Shown here piece by piece: positions 16,233 to 27,274 of a DNA stretch of 64,000 nucleotides. The notes beneath the pieces are model-generated. The model ran no database searches and was not told the DNA's origin. It worked only from the letters and a program-made list of their open reading frames with translations. The translations under genes were made by a program, and so were the position numbers. The first letter of the stretch is position 1. Every line of letters begins with the position of its first letter. Location of the stretch: contig JBLNDJ010000057.1 in assembly GCA_050261515.1 (NCBI GenBank), forward strand, positions 1-64,000, in the 5' to 3' direction. The DNA is from JBLNDJ01 sp050261515. GTDB lineage: Bacteria > Acidobacteriota > Terriglobia > Bryobacterales > Bryobacteraceae.

Positions 16233-16603
16233 TTGCGTCCACCCTTGCCGAGCACGGCCACGCCCGCCACGATGGCGACTACGCCGGCCACCTTGAAGGC
16301 GTTGATGACCTCGTGGAAGAAGTACATCGAGAGGCCCGTCACCCACACGTAGGTCAGCGAGATGATCGGGTAGACGAACGACAGTTCCTCGTCGCGCAGC
16401 GCGTAGATGAACAGCACGGTCATGATGCCGTACAGGCTGTATCCCGCGACCAGCGGCACGTTGGTCAGCATCGCCCACGGATGCGAGCGCGACAGGCTGT
16501 TGGCGCCGAGCTTGATCAGGATCTGCCCCGCCGCGCCAAGCAGCGTGCACGCGAATACGAGCGCGACCGACTGCTCCCGCGACATGGCTTTGTGTTCGGG
16601 CAC
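16229..16603 (-). CDS. SMR/EamA-type small membrane protein (first of a pair)
   Basis: Up to 124 residues and four membrane helices, with YPIISLTYVWVTGLSMYFFH matching the corresponding block of its downstream partner (YPLVSLSYIWALLWSRIFF). The start is either GTG 16603 or ATG 16585 (MSREQSVAL). A heterodimeric small multidrug resistance or lipid-sugar flippase role is plausible for this pair. It lies 15 bases downstream of the YCF48-like gene and could be in the same transcript. Confidence 0.75.
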   Translation of the reverse strand: MPEHKAMSREQSVALVFACTLLGAAGQILIKLGANSLSRSHPWAMLTNVPLVAGYSLYGIMTVLFIYALRDEELSFVYPIISLTYVWVTGLSMYFFHEVINAFKVAGVVAIVAGVAVLGKGGRK

Positions 16604-16618
16604 GTGTTACATGATAGC

Positions 16619-17446
16619 TTACGGTGGCGTGGGCTCCGCCGGTGGCTCCTCGAACTTTGGCTCAGGTTCGCGGCAGTCCCCCGCGTGGACCGCGAAGGCG
16701 GCCGCCGGCGTCCATCCCGACGCGGCCCGCCGCTCGATGCGATAGGACTTCGTCGCGGAGTCCGCGCGCAGCCGCCAGCCGTCCGGCCCGGCCGGGCGCG
16801 GCCCTTTTCGCAGCGGTTGCCCGCTCGTCTGGCGAATCGCCCAGCTCTCGCCGCCGGTCTCCGATTCGTAGACCTCGTAGCGGCTCTCGGGCTCGCCCGA
16901 CTGCGAGCGGTCGAGCCACAGCGTCCCGTGCGTCTTCGAATCGAAGCGGAAGTAGTCGATCGAGCCCGCGCGCCCCTCGCCGGTAACCGGCCGCCTGCGC
17001 CACGTCTTGCCGCCGTCGGTGGTCAGCAGCAGGAACGGATCGCGCGGCACGGCGCCGAGCGACTCGCCCGCGGCCCATCCGGTGGAGAAATCGAGGAACT
17101 GGACCATTTCGAGCCCCGCCGACGGGATGCGCGGGTGCGGCTCGTTCCAGCTTTTGCCGCCGTCGGCGCTTGCGAGCAGGATCGATGACAACGTGGCGTT
17201 CTCGGCGTGCAGGTTGCCCGTCACGAACAGCTTGTCCCCCACCACCTCGAGACCTGAAAGCTCGAGGTACACGGGGCAGGGATGCTCGGGCGGGCAGGTG
17301 AGCCCGGAGGCGCGCAGGTCGTCCTCGGTGCACGTGAACGTCACGCGCCCCGGCGTCTGCGCCCAGACTGCCGCCGCCATCAGCAAAGCAAAAAAGGGGA
17401 CAGACACCTTTTTCGCCGAAAAAGGTGTCTGTCCCCTTTTTTGCAT
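16619..17446 (-). CDS. Secreted BNR/YCF48-like beta-propeller protein
   Basis: About 275 residues with an Ala-rich signal peptide ending AVWAQ. Three BNR/sialidase-type Asp boxes follow (SADGGKSW, TTDGGKTW and the degenerate TGGESW), with STGWAAGES as in YCF48/photosystem stability factor-like propellers. The N-terminal 20 or so residues (QKRGQTPFSAKKVSVPFF) are encoded by a palindromic repeat at 17390-17442 immediately after the ATG. The repeat thus supplies the n-region and part of the hydrophobic core of the signal peptide. The true start could alternatively be ATG 17380, but that leaves almost no signal sequence. Function unknown. Confidence 0.7.
   Translation of the reverse strand: MQKRGQTPFSAKKVSVPFFALLMAAAVWAQTPGRVTFTCTEDDLRASGLTCPPEHPCPVYLELSGLEVVGDKLFVTGNLHAENATLSSILLASADGGKSWNEPHPRIPSAGLEMVQFLDFSTGWAAGESLGAVPRDPFLLLTTDGGKTWRRRPVTGEGRAGSIDYFRFDSKTHGTLWLDRSQSGEPESRYEVYESETGGESWAIRQTSGQPLRKGPRPAGPDGWRLRADSATKSYRIERRAASGWTPAAAFAVHAGDCREPEPKFEEPPAEPTPP
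17390..17442. repeat. Palindromic repeat element 1 (24-base perfect arms)
   Basis: Perfect inverted repeat: arms 17390-17413 and 17419-17442, loop CGCCG. Arm core is GGGGACAGACACC flanked by runs of A and T. A near-identical element lies at 38088-38137 inside murF. It resembles REP-type palindromes mobilised by REP-associated tyrosine transposases in many genomes, but no such transposase is in this window. It occupies the 5' coding region of the YCF48-like gene and nearly the whole gap to the divergent gene at 17472. Confidence 0.9.
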
Positions 17447-17471
17447 CGCATCCAAATTTTACACTGGTGTC

Positions 17472-17861
17472 GTGATCGACTGGTTGCGCTTGTTCGGCCG
17501 CAGGCAGCCCGTGCCGCTCACGGGCGCGCCGCCGGTCCGGCGTACCAAGACCTACTCGGCCCAGAGCGGCTACGTCTATCAGTACGTCTTCGCGGGACGC
17601 CACGAAGCCGAGTACGTCTTCGAAGTCACGGCCGACCGCAAGACGCACTTCCCCGCCGTCGTATTGATCGAGGACGCCGTCCTCGACCAGTGGCAGCGCG
17701 ACCGGTCGCGCGAGCTGACCCTGGTCGAGCGCTACGCCGTGGCGAAGATCGCGCTCGCGCAGGCGTTCGACGAGCGCGCCGGGCCGGACCAGATGCGCGC
17801 GCCCATCCGCGTGCGACGCGCCGATCTTGACCTGATCGCGGAAACTCTCGGATTGCTGTAG
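17472..17861 (+). CDS. Hypothetical protein, 129 residues
   Basis: Starts at GTG 17472 (IDWLRLFGRRQPVPLTGAPP) because upstream sequence in this frame is the palindromic element. It has no signal peptide or membrane segment. The region QSGYVYQYVFAGRHEAEYVF and a charged, helical C-terminus (LVERYAVAKIALAQAFDERA) are its main recognisable traits. It is followed after 22 bases by another hypothetical gene. I do not recognise the family. It may be conserved only within the lineage. Confidence 0.6.
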   Translation: MIDWLRLFGRRQPVPLTGAPPVRRTKTYSAQSGYVYQYVFAGRHEAEYVFEVTADRKTHFPAVVLIEDAVLDQWQRDRSRELTLVERYAVAKIALAQAFDERAGPDQMRAPIRVRRADLDLIAETLGLL

Positions 17862-17883
17862 CCGCGTTAAGATGGGAGACTCT

Positions 17884-18654
17884 ATGGCCGCGCAACCGCC
17901 GGCGCCCGATATCGAACTGCTCGCCAATCGCGCGTTTGCCTTCTATCCGCCGATCCTGAATATCGAGCACAACGAATGGCGGTTCCTGAAGGACACCTGG
18001 TCCGAGATCCTGGTGGCCAACACGAAAAGCGGGATCGAGGTTTGGGTTCCGCGGCGCGTGCTCGGCGCGATCTCGAAGGTGGACGAGCCGGTTGTCATTG
18101 TCGGCCTTCACAAAGAACTCGAATACAAAGCGGGCACGGTCTGGCCGCACGAGCGCCGCGTGCTCGAAATGCCGCGCATGCCTGGAGACCCTGCGCCCGC
18201 CGCGGGGTCTGCCGCCGCACCGCCCTCGAGCCGCACCAGGTACGCGAGCTCGACCGAGTCGCGCATAGGCCGTCTGATCGCCTACAGCCTCGGCGGCCTT
18301 CTCGCGGCGTGCCTGCTCGTGTTTGGGGTCCTACGCCTTGGGTCGATGCGTCCCGTTCACTTCACGGCGGCGGACCAGGATTTCCTCTCGCTCTCGCGCT
18401 ACGACGACTACTTCGCCGTGGTGCGGAAGCTCGGCCCCCCGGGCGAGGACCGCTGGCGTTCCGAGACCGGCGCGCTCCAGTACCGCGTGCTCTGGTATCC
18501 GCGGCGTTCCTACTACATCGTCCTGCTCGGGCCGGACCGCAACGACGCTCACTACATCGGCGCCCTGGACCGCAACTGGCGCGTGATTCATTACGTGGAC
18601 CTGCCCGGGCACGGCGATACGGCGTCGATGCTGCGGGCCTTGCCACGTTTCTGA
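17884..18654 (+). CDS. Hypothetical membrane-anchored protein
   Basis: About 256 residues. The N-terminal domain (about 1-100) starts IELLANRAFAFYPPILNIEH and includes a WVPRRVLGAISKVDEP stretch. A Pro/Ala-rich linker precedes a single membrane helix (LIAYSLGGLLAACLLVFGVL, about residues 126-146), and the C-terminal domain contains LQYRVLWYPRRSYYIVLLGP. I chose ATG 17884 over 17872 because GGGAG sits six bases upstream. It ends three bases before cstA, suggesting co-transcription. Function unknown. Confidence 0.65.
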   Translation: MAAQPPAPDIELLANRAFAFYPPILNIEHNEWRFLKDTWSEILVANTKSGIEVWVPRRVLGAISKVDEPVVIVGLHKELEYKAGTVWPHERRVLEMPRMPGDPAPAAGSAAAPPSSRTRYASSTESRIGRLIAYSLGGLLAACLLVFGVLRLGSMRPVHFTAADQDFLSLSRYDDYFAVVRKLGPPGEDRWRSETGALQYRVLWYPRRSYYIVLLGPDRNDAHYIGALDRNWRVIHYVDLPGHGDTASMLRALPRF

Positions 18655-18657
18655 ATC

Positions 18658-20696
<2,039 letters not shown>

Positions 20697-20700
<4 letters not shown>

Positions 20701-20873
20701 AAAAGCTGAAGCGCGCCGGGCAGTTGATCCTCGCGCTGCTGCGCGAACTGGCGGACGAGAACGCTTACCGCCGGCACCTGGCCGCGCACGGCCGCGAGCA
20801 CTCGCCGGGCGAGTGGAGGCGCTTCAGCGACGAGCGCCTCAGAGCGCGCTACGTCCGCCCGAAGTGTTGCTAA
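20697..20873 (+). CDS. YbdD/YjiX-family small CstA partner protein
   Basis: A 58-residue basic protein starting KKLKRAGQLILALLREL, then ENAYRRHLAAHG and RWRRFSDER-type residues (read here as EWRRFSDERLRARY). These match the YbdD/YjiX family found immediately downstream of CstA/BtsT and required for transport in studied cases. It begins inside the cstA stop (ATGA). Its last bases overlap the convergent DUF6496 gene by four. Confidence 0.82.
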
Positions 20874-21187
20874 GCAGCGCGACGGCGGGTCGCGGTCTTC
20901 TTCCCGGTCGTCTTCTTAGCCGCTCCCTGCCCGCGAGCATAGTCGCGCTGGGCCTTTTTCCGGGTCGCGGCCGACGTTTTGCCTTTCTTCGGCGGCGCGA
21001 GCTTCACTCCGGCGCGGCGCGCTTTTGAGAGCCCGATGGCGATCGCCTGTTTGCGGTTGCCCTTGCTGTGGCGGCCTTCTTTGGCGTGCTCCATCTCCTC
21101 GCGGACAAACTCGCCCGCCTGCGTGGAGGCCGATTTCCCTTCGCGCGCATCTTTGCGGGCGCGTTCGATGGTTCTCTTGGTTGGCAT
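20870..21187 (-). CDS. DUF6496 basic protein
   Basis: A 105-residue Lys/Arg/Ala-rich protein. The first half (TIERARKDAREGKSASTQAG, EFVREEMEHAKEGRH, KQAIAIGLSKARRAGVK) is the conserved DUF6496 pattern. The C-terminal tail is low-complexity and histone H1-like (KKTTGKKTATRRRAA). It is probably a nucleoid or nucleic-acid-binding protein, though no function is established. It converges with ybdD. Confidence 0.75.
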   Translation of the reverse strand: MPTKRTIERARKDAREGKSASTQAGEFVREEMEHAKEGRHSKGNRKQAIAIGLSKARRAGVKLAPPKKGKTSAATRKKAQRDYARGQGAAKKTTGKKTATRRRAA

Positions 21188-21225
21188 CCGGTTCCCCCCT
21201 CTTCCTCCAATGCTAAGCTACCGCC

Positions 21226-22047
21226 ATGCGAATGCGATATCTGATGTTCGCGGCGGCTTTGGCGGCCGCCCCAACGCTGGTTGCCCAGCAACCCTCCACT
21301 CGCGAGATGAACGACCTCAACTGGATGGAATTCCGCGAGCTGGTTCCGGCGCGCGTGCCGACCGTCCTGCTGCCCACGGGCACAATGGAGGGCCACGGCG
21401 TCGCGAACAACGGCGCCGACAACACCGCCCCGGTGGCGATCGCGCGCGAGATGGCGCCGAGGGTGAACGCGCTGGTCGCGCCCGTCGTGCCTTACGGCGT
21501 GACGGGTTCGCTCGACGCGTACGCGGGCGGGTTCACGATCTCCGAAGCGGCGTACCGCGCCTATATGAGCGATGTGCTTGCGGGGCTCGCGAAGATGAGG
21601 TTCAAGAACATCATCGTCGTGAACGGGCACGGCGGCCCGCAGACGGCGATCCTCAACGAGCTGGCCGAGACGACGGGGCGCGCGCACCGTGTGCGCACGC
21701 TGGTGGTCAACTGGTGGAGCTACTGCTCGGACGTCACGCTGAAGGTGTTCGGCGAGGACGGCGGGCATGCCGGGTGGAACGAAACGGCGTTCATCCAGTC
21801 GATCGATCCGAAGCTCGTCCACCCGGAGCGCTACAGCGATTCGCTCGCGACGCCGCGGCCGCCGGCGGGGGCGTGGTCGGCGTACCCCTTCCCGTCGTCG
21901 ATCATCCTGTATCAACCGGGCCAGGGATATGTGAAGTTCGACCAGGCGAAGGCCGGCGAGTACTTCAATGCCGTCGTAGACAAGATGACCGGCCTTGTCG
22001 CCGATACGATCGCGAAATGGGACAAGGCCGGCGTGCTCGAGCGCTGA
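21226..22047 (+). CDS. Secreted creatininase-family amidohydrolase
   Basis: A 273-residue protein with a signal peptide (MFAAALAAAPTLVAQQ) and the creatininase fold. It has a Glu/His metal site (LPTGTMEGHGVANNGADN), NIIVVNGHGGPQTAI and GEDGGHAGWNETAF. Family members hydrolyse cyclic amides such as creatinine or formamides in cofactor synthesis, and the secreted acidobacterial members are uncharacterised. It ends directly against the convergent ThuA gene (22047/22048). Confidence 0.85.
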   Translation: MRMRYLMFAAALAAAPTLVAQQPSTREMNDLNWMEFRELVPARVPTVLLPTGTMEGHGVANNGADNTAPVAIAREMAPRVNALVAPVVPYGVTGSLDAYAGGFTISEAAYRAYMSDVLAGLAKMRFKNIIVVNGHGGPQTAILNELAETTGRAHRVRTLVVNWWSYCSDVTLKVFGEDGGHAGWNETAFIQSIDPKLVHPERYSDSLATPRPPAGAWSAYPFPSSIILYQPGQGYVKFDQAKAGEYFNAVVDKMTGLVADTIAKWDKAGVLER

Positions 22048-22845
22048 TTACTGCGCCAGTTCGGGCGGCGGGGCGATCGTCACCGCTCCGGTCGCGGCCC
22101 ACTCGGCGCCGCGCGCGAAGGTGGTGACAAACGCCGGCGTGCTGCTGGCGGGCCCGTCGTGGCCGAGCGCGGTCACGAACACGCGGCCCTTGCCGTATTC
22201 GGTGGTCCAGAGCATGGGCTGGTCGATGCCGGCGCCGGGAGTCGGCTGCTTCGGGTCCTTGTAAAGCGAGTGGTCGTCGTAGGCCGTGGCGAGCAGGCGG
22301 TAGCTTCCGGCGGGCTGCCATTTCAGGTTCGCGTAAAGCTCATCCTTCGGCTGCGTGAAGGATTTCTTCAGGCCGCGGGTGATGGGGTGGTCGGGGTCCT
22401 TGATCGTGACCGTGAAGTCGTGCGCGGCTGAGTGGTGCCCGTTGTTGGGCCGCCAGTTGCCGGCGCAGATCTTCTCATATTCCTGCCAGCCGTCGAAGGC
22501 GGCCAGCGCGAAGTGGTAGACGACGAGCCCCTTGCCCGACCGGACGTAGTCGAGCAGGGCGGAATCGGCGCGTGCGCCCCAGCGGAGAGCGGGGTTGCGG
22601 CGGTCGTAGTAGTTGAGGACGACCAGGTCGTAGGGAGCAAGCGTCTCGGGCCCCGCGCCGCGGAACTCCTCGACGATGCGGACCTCGAACCTTCCGGTGC
22701 TTTCGAGGGCCTTGCGGAGCGGCTCCTCCACGCCGCGCCAGTCGTGCACGTTCTGGCCGGTGATGATCAGGGTCTGGATCTTGGGCTGCTGGGCCAGCGC
22801 CGCGGCAACCAACACGGAGAAGAACAGCACAGCGAGCTTTCTCAT
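22048..22845 (-). CDS. Secreted ThuA-domain (trehalose utilization-type) protein
   Basis: A 265-residue protein with signal peptide (LAVLFFSVLVAAALAQQ) and a ThuA domain, a glutamine amidotransferase-like fold. Family blocks are TLIITGQNVHDWRG, YDLVVLNYYDRR, GLVVYHFALAAFDGW and the C-terminal GKGRVFVTALGHD. ThuA proteins act in sugar catabolism, often next to DUF1080 proteins and GFO/IDH oxidoreductases, consistent with the DUF1080 gene in this window. The enzymatic role remains unclear. Confidence 0.85.
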   Translation of the reverse strand: MRKLAVLFFSVLVAAALAQQPKIQTLIITGQNVHDWRGVEEPLRKALESTGRFEVRIVEEFRGAGPETLAPYDLVVLNYYDRRNPALRWGARADSALLDYVRSGKGLVVYHFALAAFDGWQEYEKICAGNWRPNNGHHSAAHDFTVTIKDPDHPITRGLKKSFTQPKDELYANLKWQPAGSYRLLATAYDDHSLYKDPKQPTPGAGIDQPMLWTTEYGKGRVFVTALGHDGPASSTPAFVTTFARGAEWAATGAVTIAPPPELAQ

Positions 22846-22954
22846 AGGAAATTGGGATTATATCGCGGGTGCCGGCCGAATGCCCGGGCCGCCAAATTCC
22901 GCAAAAGAAATCAAGCGCCCGGCCGCGTGCGCGACTACAATTCTCCTGAGAGTC

Positions 22955-23809
22955 ATGCGGGCGGGAACGGCGGAATCCTATCAGGAACGCATCAACCGGG
23001 TGCTGGCGCACATTGCGGTGCGCCTTGACGCGCCGCTGCCGCTCGACGAGTTGGCCGCGGTGGCGAACTTTTCGCCGTTCCACTTCCACCGGATCTTTCG
23101 CGGAATGGTGGGGGAGTCGGTGAAAGAGCACGTGCGGCGGCTGCGGCTCGAGCGCGCGGCGAAGAGGCTGCGGGACGGCTCGGAGCCCGTCACCGAACTC
23201 GCATTCCGGGCGGGCTACCAGACGCACGAGTCGTTCACTCGGGCGTTCCGGGCGATGTTCGGCGAGCCGCCGTCGAGCTTCCGCGAGAACCGGCGCGAAC
23301 TGCGCGCCGGGCAGGGCGCGATGCGGGCAGGGCCGCGCGATCCGCTCGACGTTCGCATCGAGCGGATCGGGCGCATGCGGCTGGCCTATGTCCGGCACAC
23401 CGGCCCGTTCGACCGGGTCGGGATCGCCTGGCAGAAGCTGTACGGCTGGGCCGGGCGGAACGGGCTGCTCGGGCCCGGGGTCAAGCTGGTCGGCGTGATT
23501 CAGGACGACCCCGAGATCACCCCGGCCGAGCGGCTGCGGTACGATGCGGCGATCGCGGTCAACCATCTCGTCCAGCCCGGGGGCGAGGCGGGCATTCAGG
23601 AATTGCCCGCCTGCGAGTACGCCGTCACGACCCACAAAGGACCGTACGAGACGCTTAGCGACACGTACGTGCGACTCTGCGGCGAATGGCTTCCGGCCAG
23701 CGGCCGCGAGGCGGCCGGCGCGCCGTCGTTCGAAATCTACAGGAACATGCCCGGCACCACGCGGCCGGGCGAACTGATTACCGACATACACCTTCCATTG
23801 GCTGAATAA
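22955..23809 (+). CDS. AraC-family regulator with GyrI-like effector domain
   Basis: A 284-residue regulator. An N-terminal AraC-type double helix-turn-helix (about 10-110; ELAAVANFSPFHFHRIFRG, ELAFRAGYQTHESFTRAFR) is followed by a GyrI-like small-molecule-binding domain (about 125-284; RIERIGRMRLAYVRHTGPF, ACEYAVTTHKGPYE). This is the SbmC/Rob arrangement that senses small toxic molecules. The start is the ATG at 22955. Ten bases downstream is another GyrI-type protein, a likely target or partner. Confidence 0.87.
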   Translation: MRAGTAESYQERINRVLAHIAVRLDAPLPLDELAAVANFSPFHFHRIFRGMVGESVKEHVRRLRLERAAKRLRDGSEPVTELAFRAGYQTHESFTRAFRAMFGEPPSSFRENRRELRAGQGAMRAGPRDPLDVRIERIGRMRLAYVRHTGPFDRVGIAWQKLYGWAGRNGLLGPGVKLVGVIQDDPEITPAERLRYDAAIAVNHLVQPGGEAGIQELPACEYAVTTHKGPYETLSDTYVRLCGEWLPASGREAAGAPSFEIYRNMPGTTRPGELITDIHLPLAE

Positions 23810-23819
23810 GGAGCGGACC

Positions 23820-24440
23820 ATGCCGAAGACGGCGGTAGCGGAGAAAGTAGATTTGTATAAGTTGCACAAAGCCGATTACGCGGCCTCGAAAGAGCCCGCG
23901 TTTGTCGAAATCAAGACGGCGAAGTACTTGACGGTGGAGGGGCGGGGCGAGCCTGGCGGCGAGGCATTCCAGTCGTCGGTCGGCGCGCTGTACCAGGCTG
24001 CCTACACCATCAAGATGACCAAGAAGTTCGCGGGCCGGGATTACAAAGTGTGCACGCTCGAGGCCCAGTGGTGGAGCGACGACCCCGAGAAGTGTTTCGC
24101 CGCGCTGCCGAAGGCGGAGTGGCGCTGGAAGCTCATGATCCGGATCCCGGATTTCATCACGGCCGCCGATTTGAAAGCCGCGGTGGCGAAGTGCATCGAG
24201 AAAGGCAAGGGCGGCCCGGTGGAGAAGGTGCGGATCGAGTCGATCAAAGAGGGCCGGTGCGTCCAGGCGCTGCACGTGGGGCCGTACGACCAGGAAGGCG
24301 AAACGGCGGAACGGATGGCGGCGTTCGCCACGGCCAAGGGGCTGGCGCCGCGCGGGCCGCATCACGAGATCTACCTGTCGGACCCGGGGCGGGTGGCGCC
24401 GGAGCGGCTGAAGACGATTCTGCGGCAGCCCGTGGGGTGA
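23820..24440 (+). CDS. GyrI-like small-molecule-binding domain protein
   Basis: A 206-residue stand-alone GyrI-like protein: KVDLYKLHKADYAASKEPAF, KTAKYLTVEGRGEPG, WRWKLMIRIPDF and ALHVGPYDQEGETAERM (the ligand-pocket Glu region). Such proteins bind or hydrolyse small molecules. It is co-transcribed with the AraC-GyrI regulator just upstream, which has the same kind of sensor domain. Two stem-loops follow at 24504-24569 and may end the transcript. Confidence 0.82.
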   Translation: MPKTAVAEKVDLYKLHKADYAASKEPAFVEIKTAKYLTVEGRGEPGGEAFQSSVGALYQAAYTIKMTKKFAGRDYKVCTLEAQWWSDDPEKCFAALPKAEWRWKLMIRIPDFITAADLKAAVAKCIEKGKGGPVEKVRIESIKEGRCVQALHVGPYDQEGETAERMAAFATAKGLAPRGPHHEIYLSDPGRVAPERLKTILRQPVG

Positions 24441-24503
24441 ATTTCGCAGCCGCTAAAGTAAGTTCGGCGGCCTATTAGGTGTGTTCACGAGCCCCATAAT
24501 TCA

Positions 24504-24598
24504 GAAGCCCCGGGCTGGGTGCCCGGGGCTTCACTCAGAGGGGCTGGCGACGAGCTGGGCCTCGTCGCCGGGATGCTATGTGTATAGCTTGAATACAC
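24504..24598. other. Three consecutive stem-loops in the gap before glmS
   Basis: The 319-base gap 24441-24759 holds no gene. It contains a perfect 12-bp stem (GAAGCCCCGGGC, loop TGGGT, 24504-24532), a perfect 9-bp stem (GGCGACGAG, loop CTGGGC, 24546-24569) and a 6-bp stem (GTGTAT...ATACAC, 24580-24598). The first two have near-identical loops. The first is a plausible terminator for the GyrI gene, though without a T run. Nothing resembling the glmS ribozyme core was found. Confidence 0.6.
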
Positions 24599-24747
24599 TA
24601 TATCACAATTTCGGCTGCACAAGTCCTTGAATCAAAAAAAATACCCTGCAGGTAGTTTTCCGATCCGCATACCATTACGGCGCCCCCTCATTTCCGGGTA
24701 AAGGATGTGTTAACTTTTGCTAACATCGAGGCCCTTGTAACCCCTCC

Positions 24748-24753
24748 TACAAT
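24748..24753 (+). promoter_or_regulatory. Candidate -10 element of glmS (possible leaderless start)
   Basis: TACAAT lies six bases before the glmS ATG at 24760, so the expected transcription start falls on or next to the A of the start codon. No convincing -35 hexamer is seen at the right spacing and no Shine-Dalgarno precedes the ATG. Both facts fit a leaderless mRNA, but a start further upstream cannot be excluded. Confidence 0.35.
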
Positions 24754-24759
24754 GAATAT

Positions 24760-26616
<1,857 letters not shown>

Positions 26617-26627
26617 AGCCGCCACCG

Positions 26628-26661
26628 CCCGCGCGCGCAGTTCAGCTGCGCGGCGCGCGGG
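26628..26661 (+). terminator. GC-rich hairpin after glmS
   Basis: An inverted repeat of about 15 bp, CCCGCGCGC...GCGCGCGGG with inner GCAG/CTGC, starts 12 bases after the glmS stop and ends 26 bases before yjbQ. There is no T tract, so intrinsic termination is uncertain. It could also be an RNA-stability element. Confidence 0.45.
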
Positions 26662-26687
26662 AGCGGTCTCTGGCGGAACCAGGTTCG

Positions 26688-27107
26688 ATGAGACAGTTTA
26701 CCGGGGAATTGCGCGTTCCGACGCGCGGGAAAGGCCTGTACGAGATCACGCGCGAAATCGAAGCCTGGGCGGGAAAGCAGCCGGTCCCGACCGGGCTGTT
26801 GACCGCGTTCATCCAGCACACGTCGGCATCGCTGGTGATCCAGGAAAACGCCGATCCGGACGTGGTGCGCGACCTGGACGACTTTCTGGGGCGGCTGGCG
26901 CCGGAGGGCGATCCACGCTATCGCCACAACGACGAGGGGCCGGACGACATGCCGGCGCATATACGGGCGGCGCTCACCCAAAGCAATGTGTCGATTCCCC
27001 TGATCGGAGCGCGGCTGGCGCTCGGAATGTGGCAGGGCATCTATGTTTTCGAGCACCGGGCGAGGACGCACGAGCGTAGTGTAGTTCTACACCTAATAGG
27101 CGATTAA
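26688..27107 (+). CDS. YjbQ/UPF0047 family protein (secondary thiamine-phosphate synthase type)
   Basis: A 139-residue single-domain protein with the family core FIQHTSASLVIQENADPDV, RYRHNDEGPDDMPAHIRA and the C-terminal MWQGIYVFEHR. His residues in these motifs form a metal site. YjbQ proteins show weak thiamine-phosphate synthase activity in complementation tests, but the real role is unsettled. It lies downstream of glmS and a hairpin, so it may or may not share its transcript. Confidence 0.88.
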   Translation: MRQFTGELRVPTRGKGLYEITREIEAWAGKQPVPTGLLTAFIQHTSASLVIQENADPDVVRDLDDFLGRLAPEGDPRYRHNDEGPDDMPAHIRAALTQSNVSIPLIGARLALGMWQGIYVFEHRARTHERSVVLHLIGD

Positions 27108-27274
27108 GGGCAGGCGCAATTAGGGATAAACAATTCAGGATAATCAGCACTTTAAACTCCCTTGCGTTTTTAAAAGTTCGGTGACAGACTGTGGGCAGCC
27201 GGGCGTTCGCGTCCTCAAAATTGCTGCCGGCGCCTTTCCCCGCTTTGGGGACGCAGAGCAGGACTGGAGTCGCT

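Noticed and set aside
17446..17472. Divergent promoter pair between the YCF48-like and hypothetical genes
   Set aside because: Only 25 bases separate the starts and the neighbouring sequence is the palindrome. No hexamers could be supported.
24441..24759. glmS ribozyme upstream of glmS
   Set aside because: No sequence resembling the conserved ribozyme core or its cleavage site was found. Only simple stem-loops are present.
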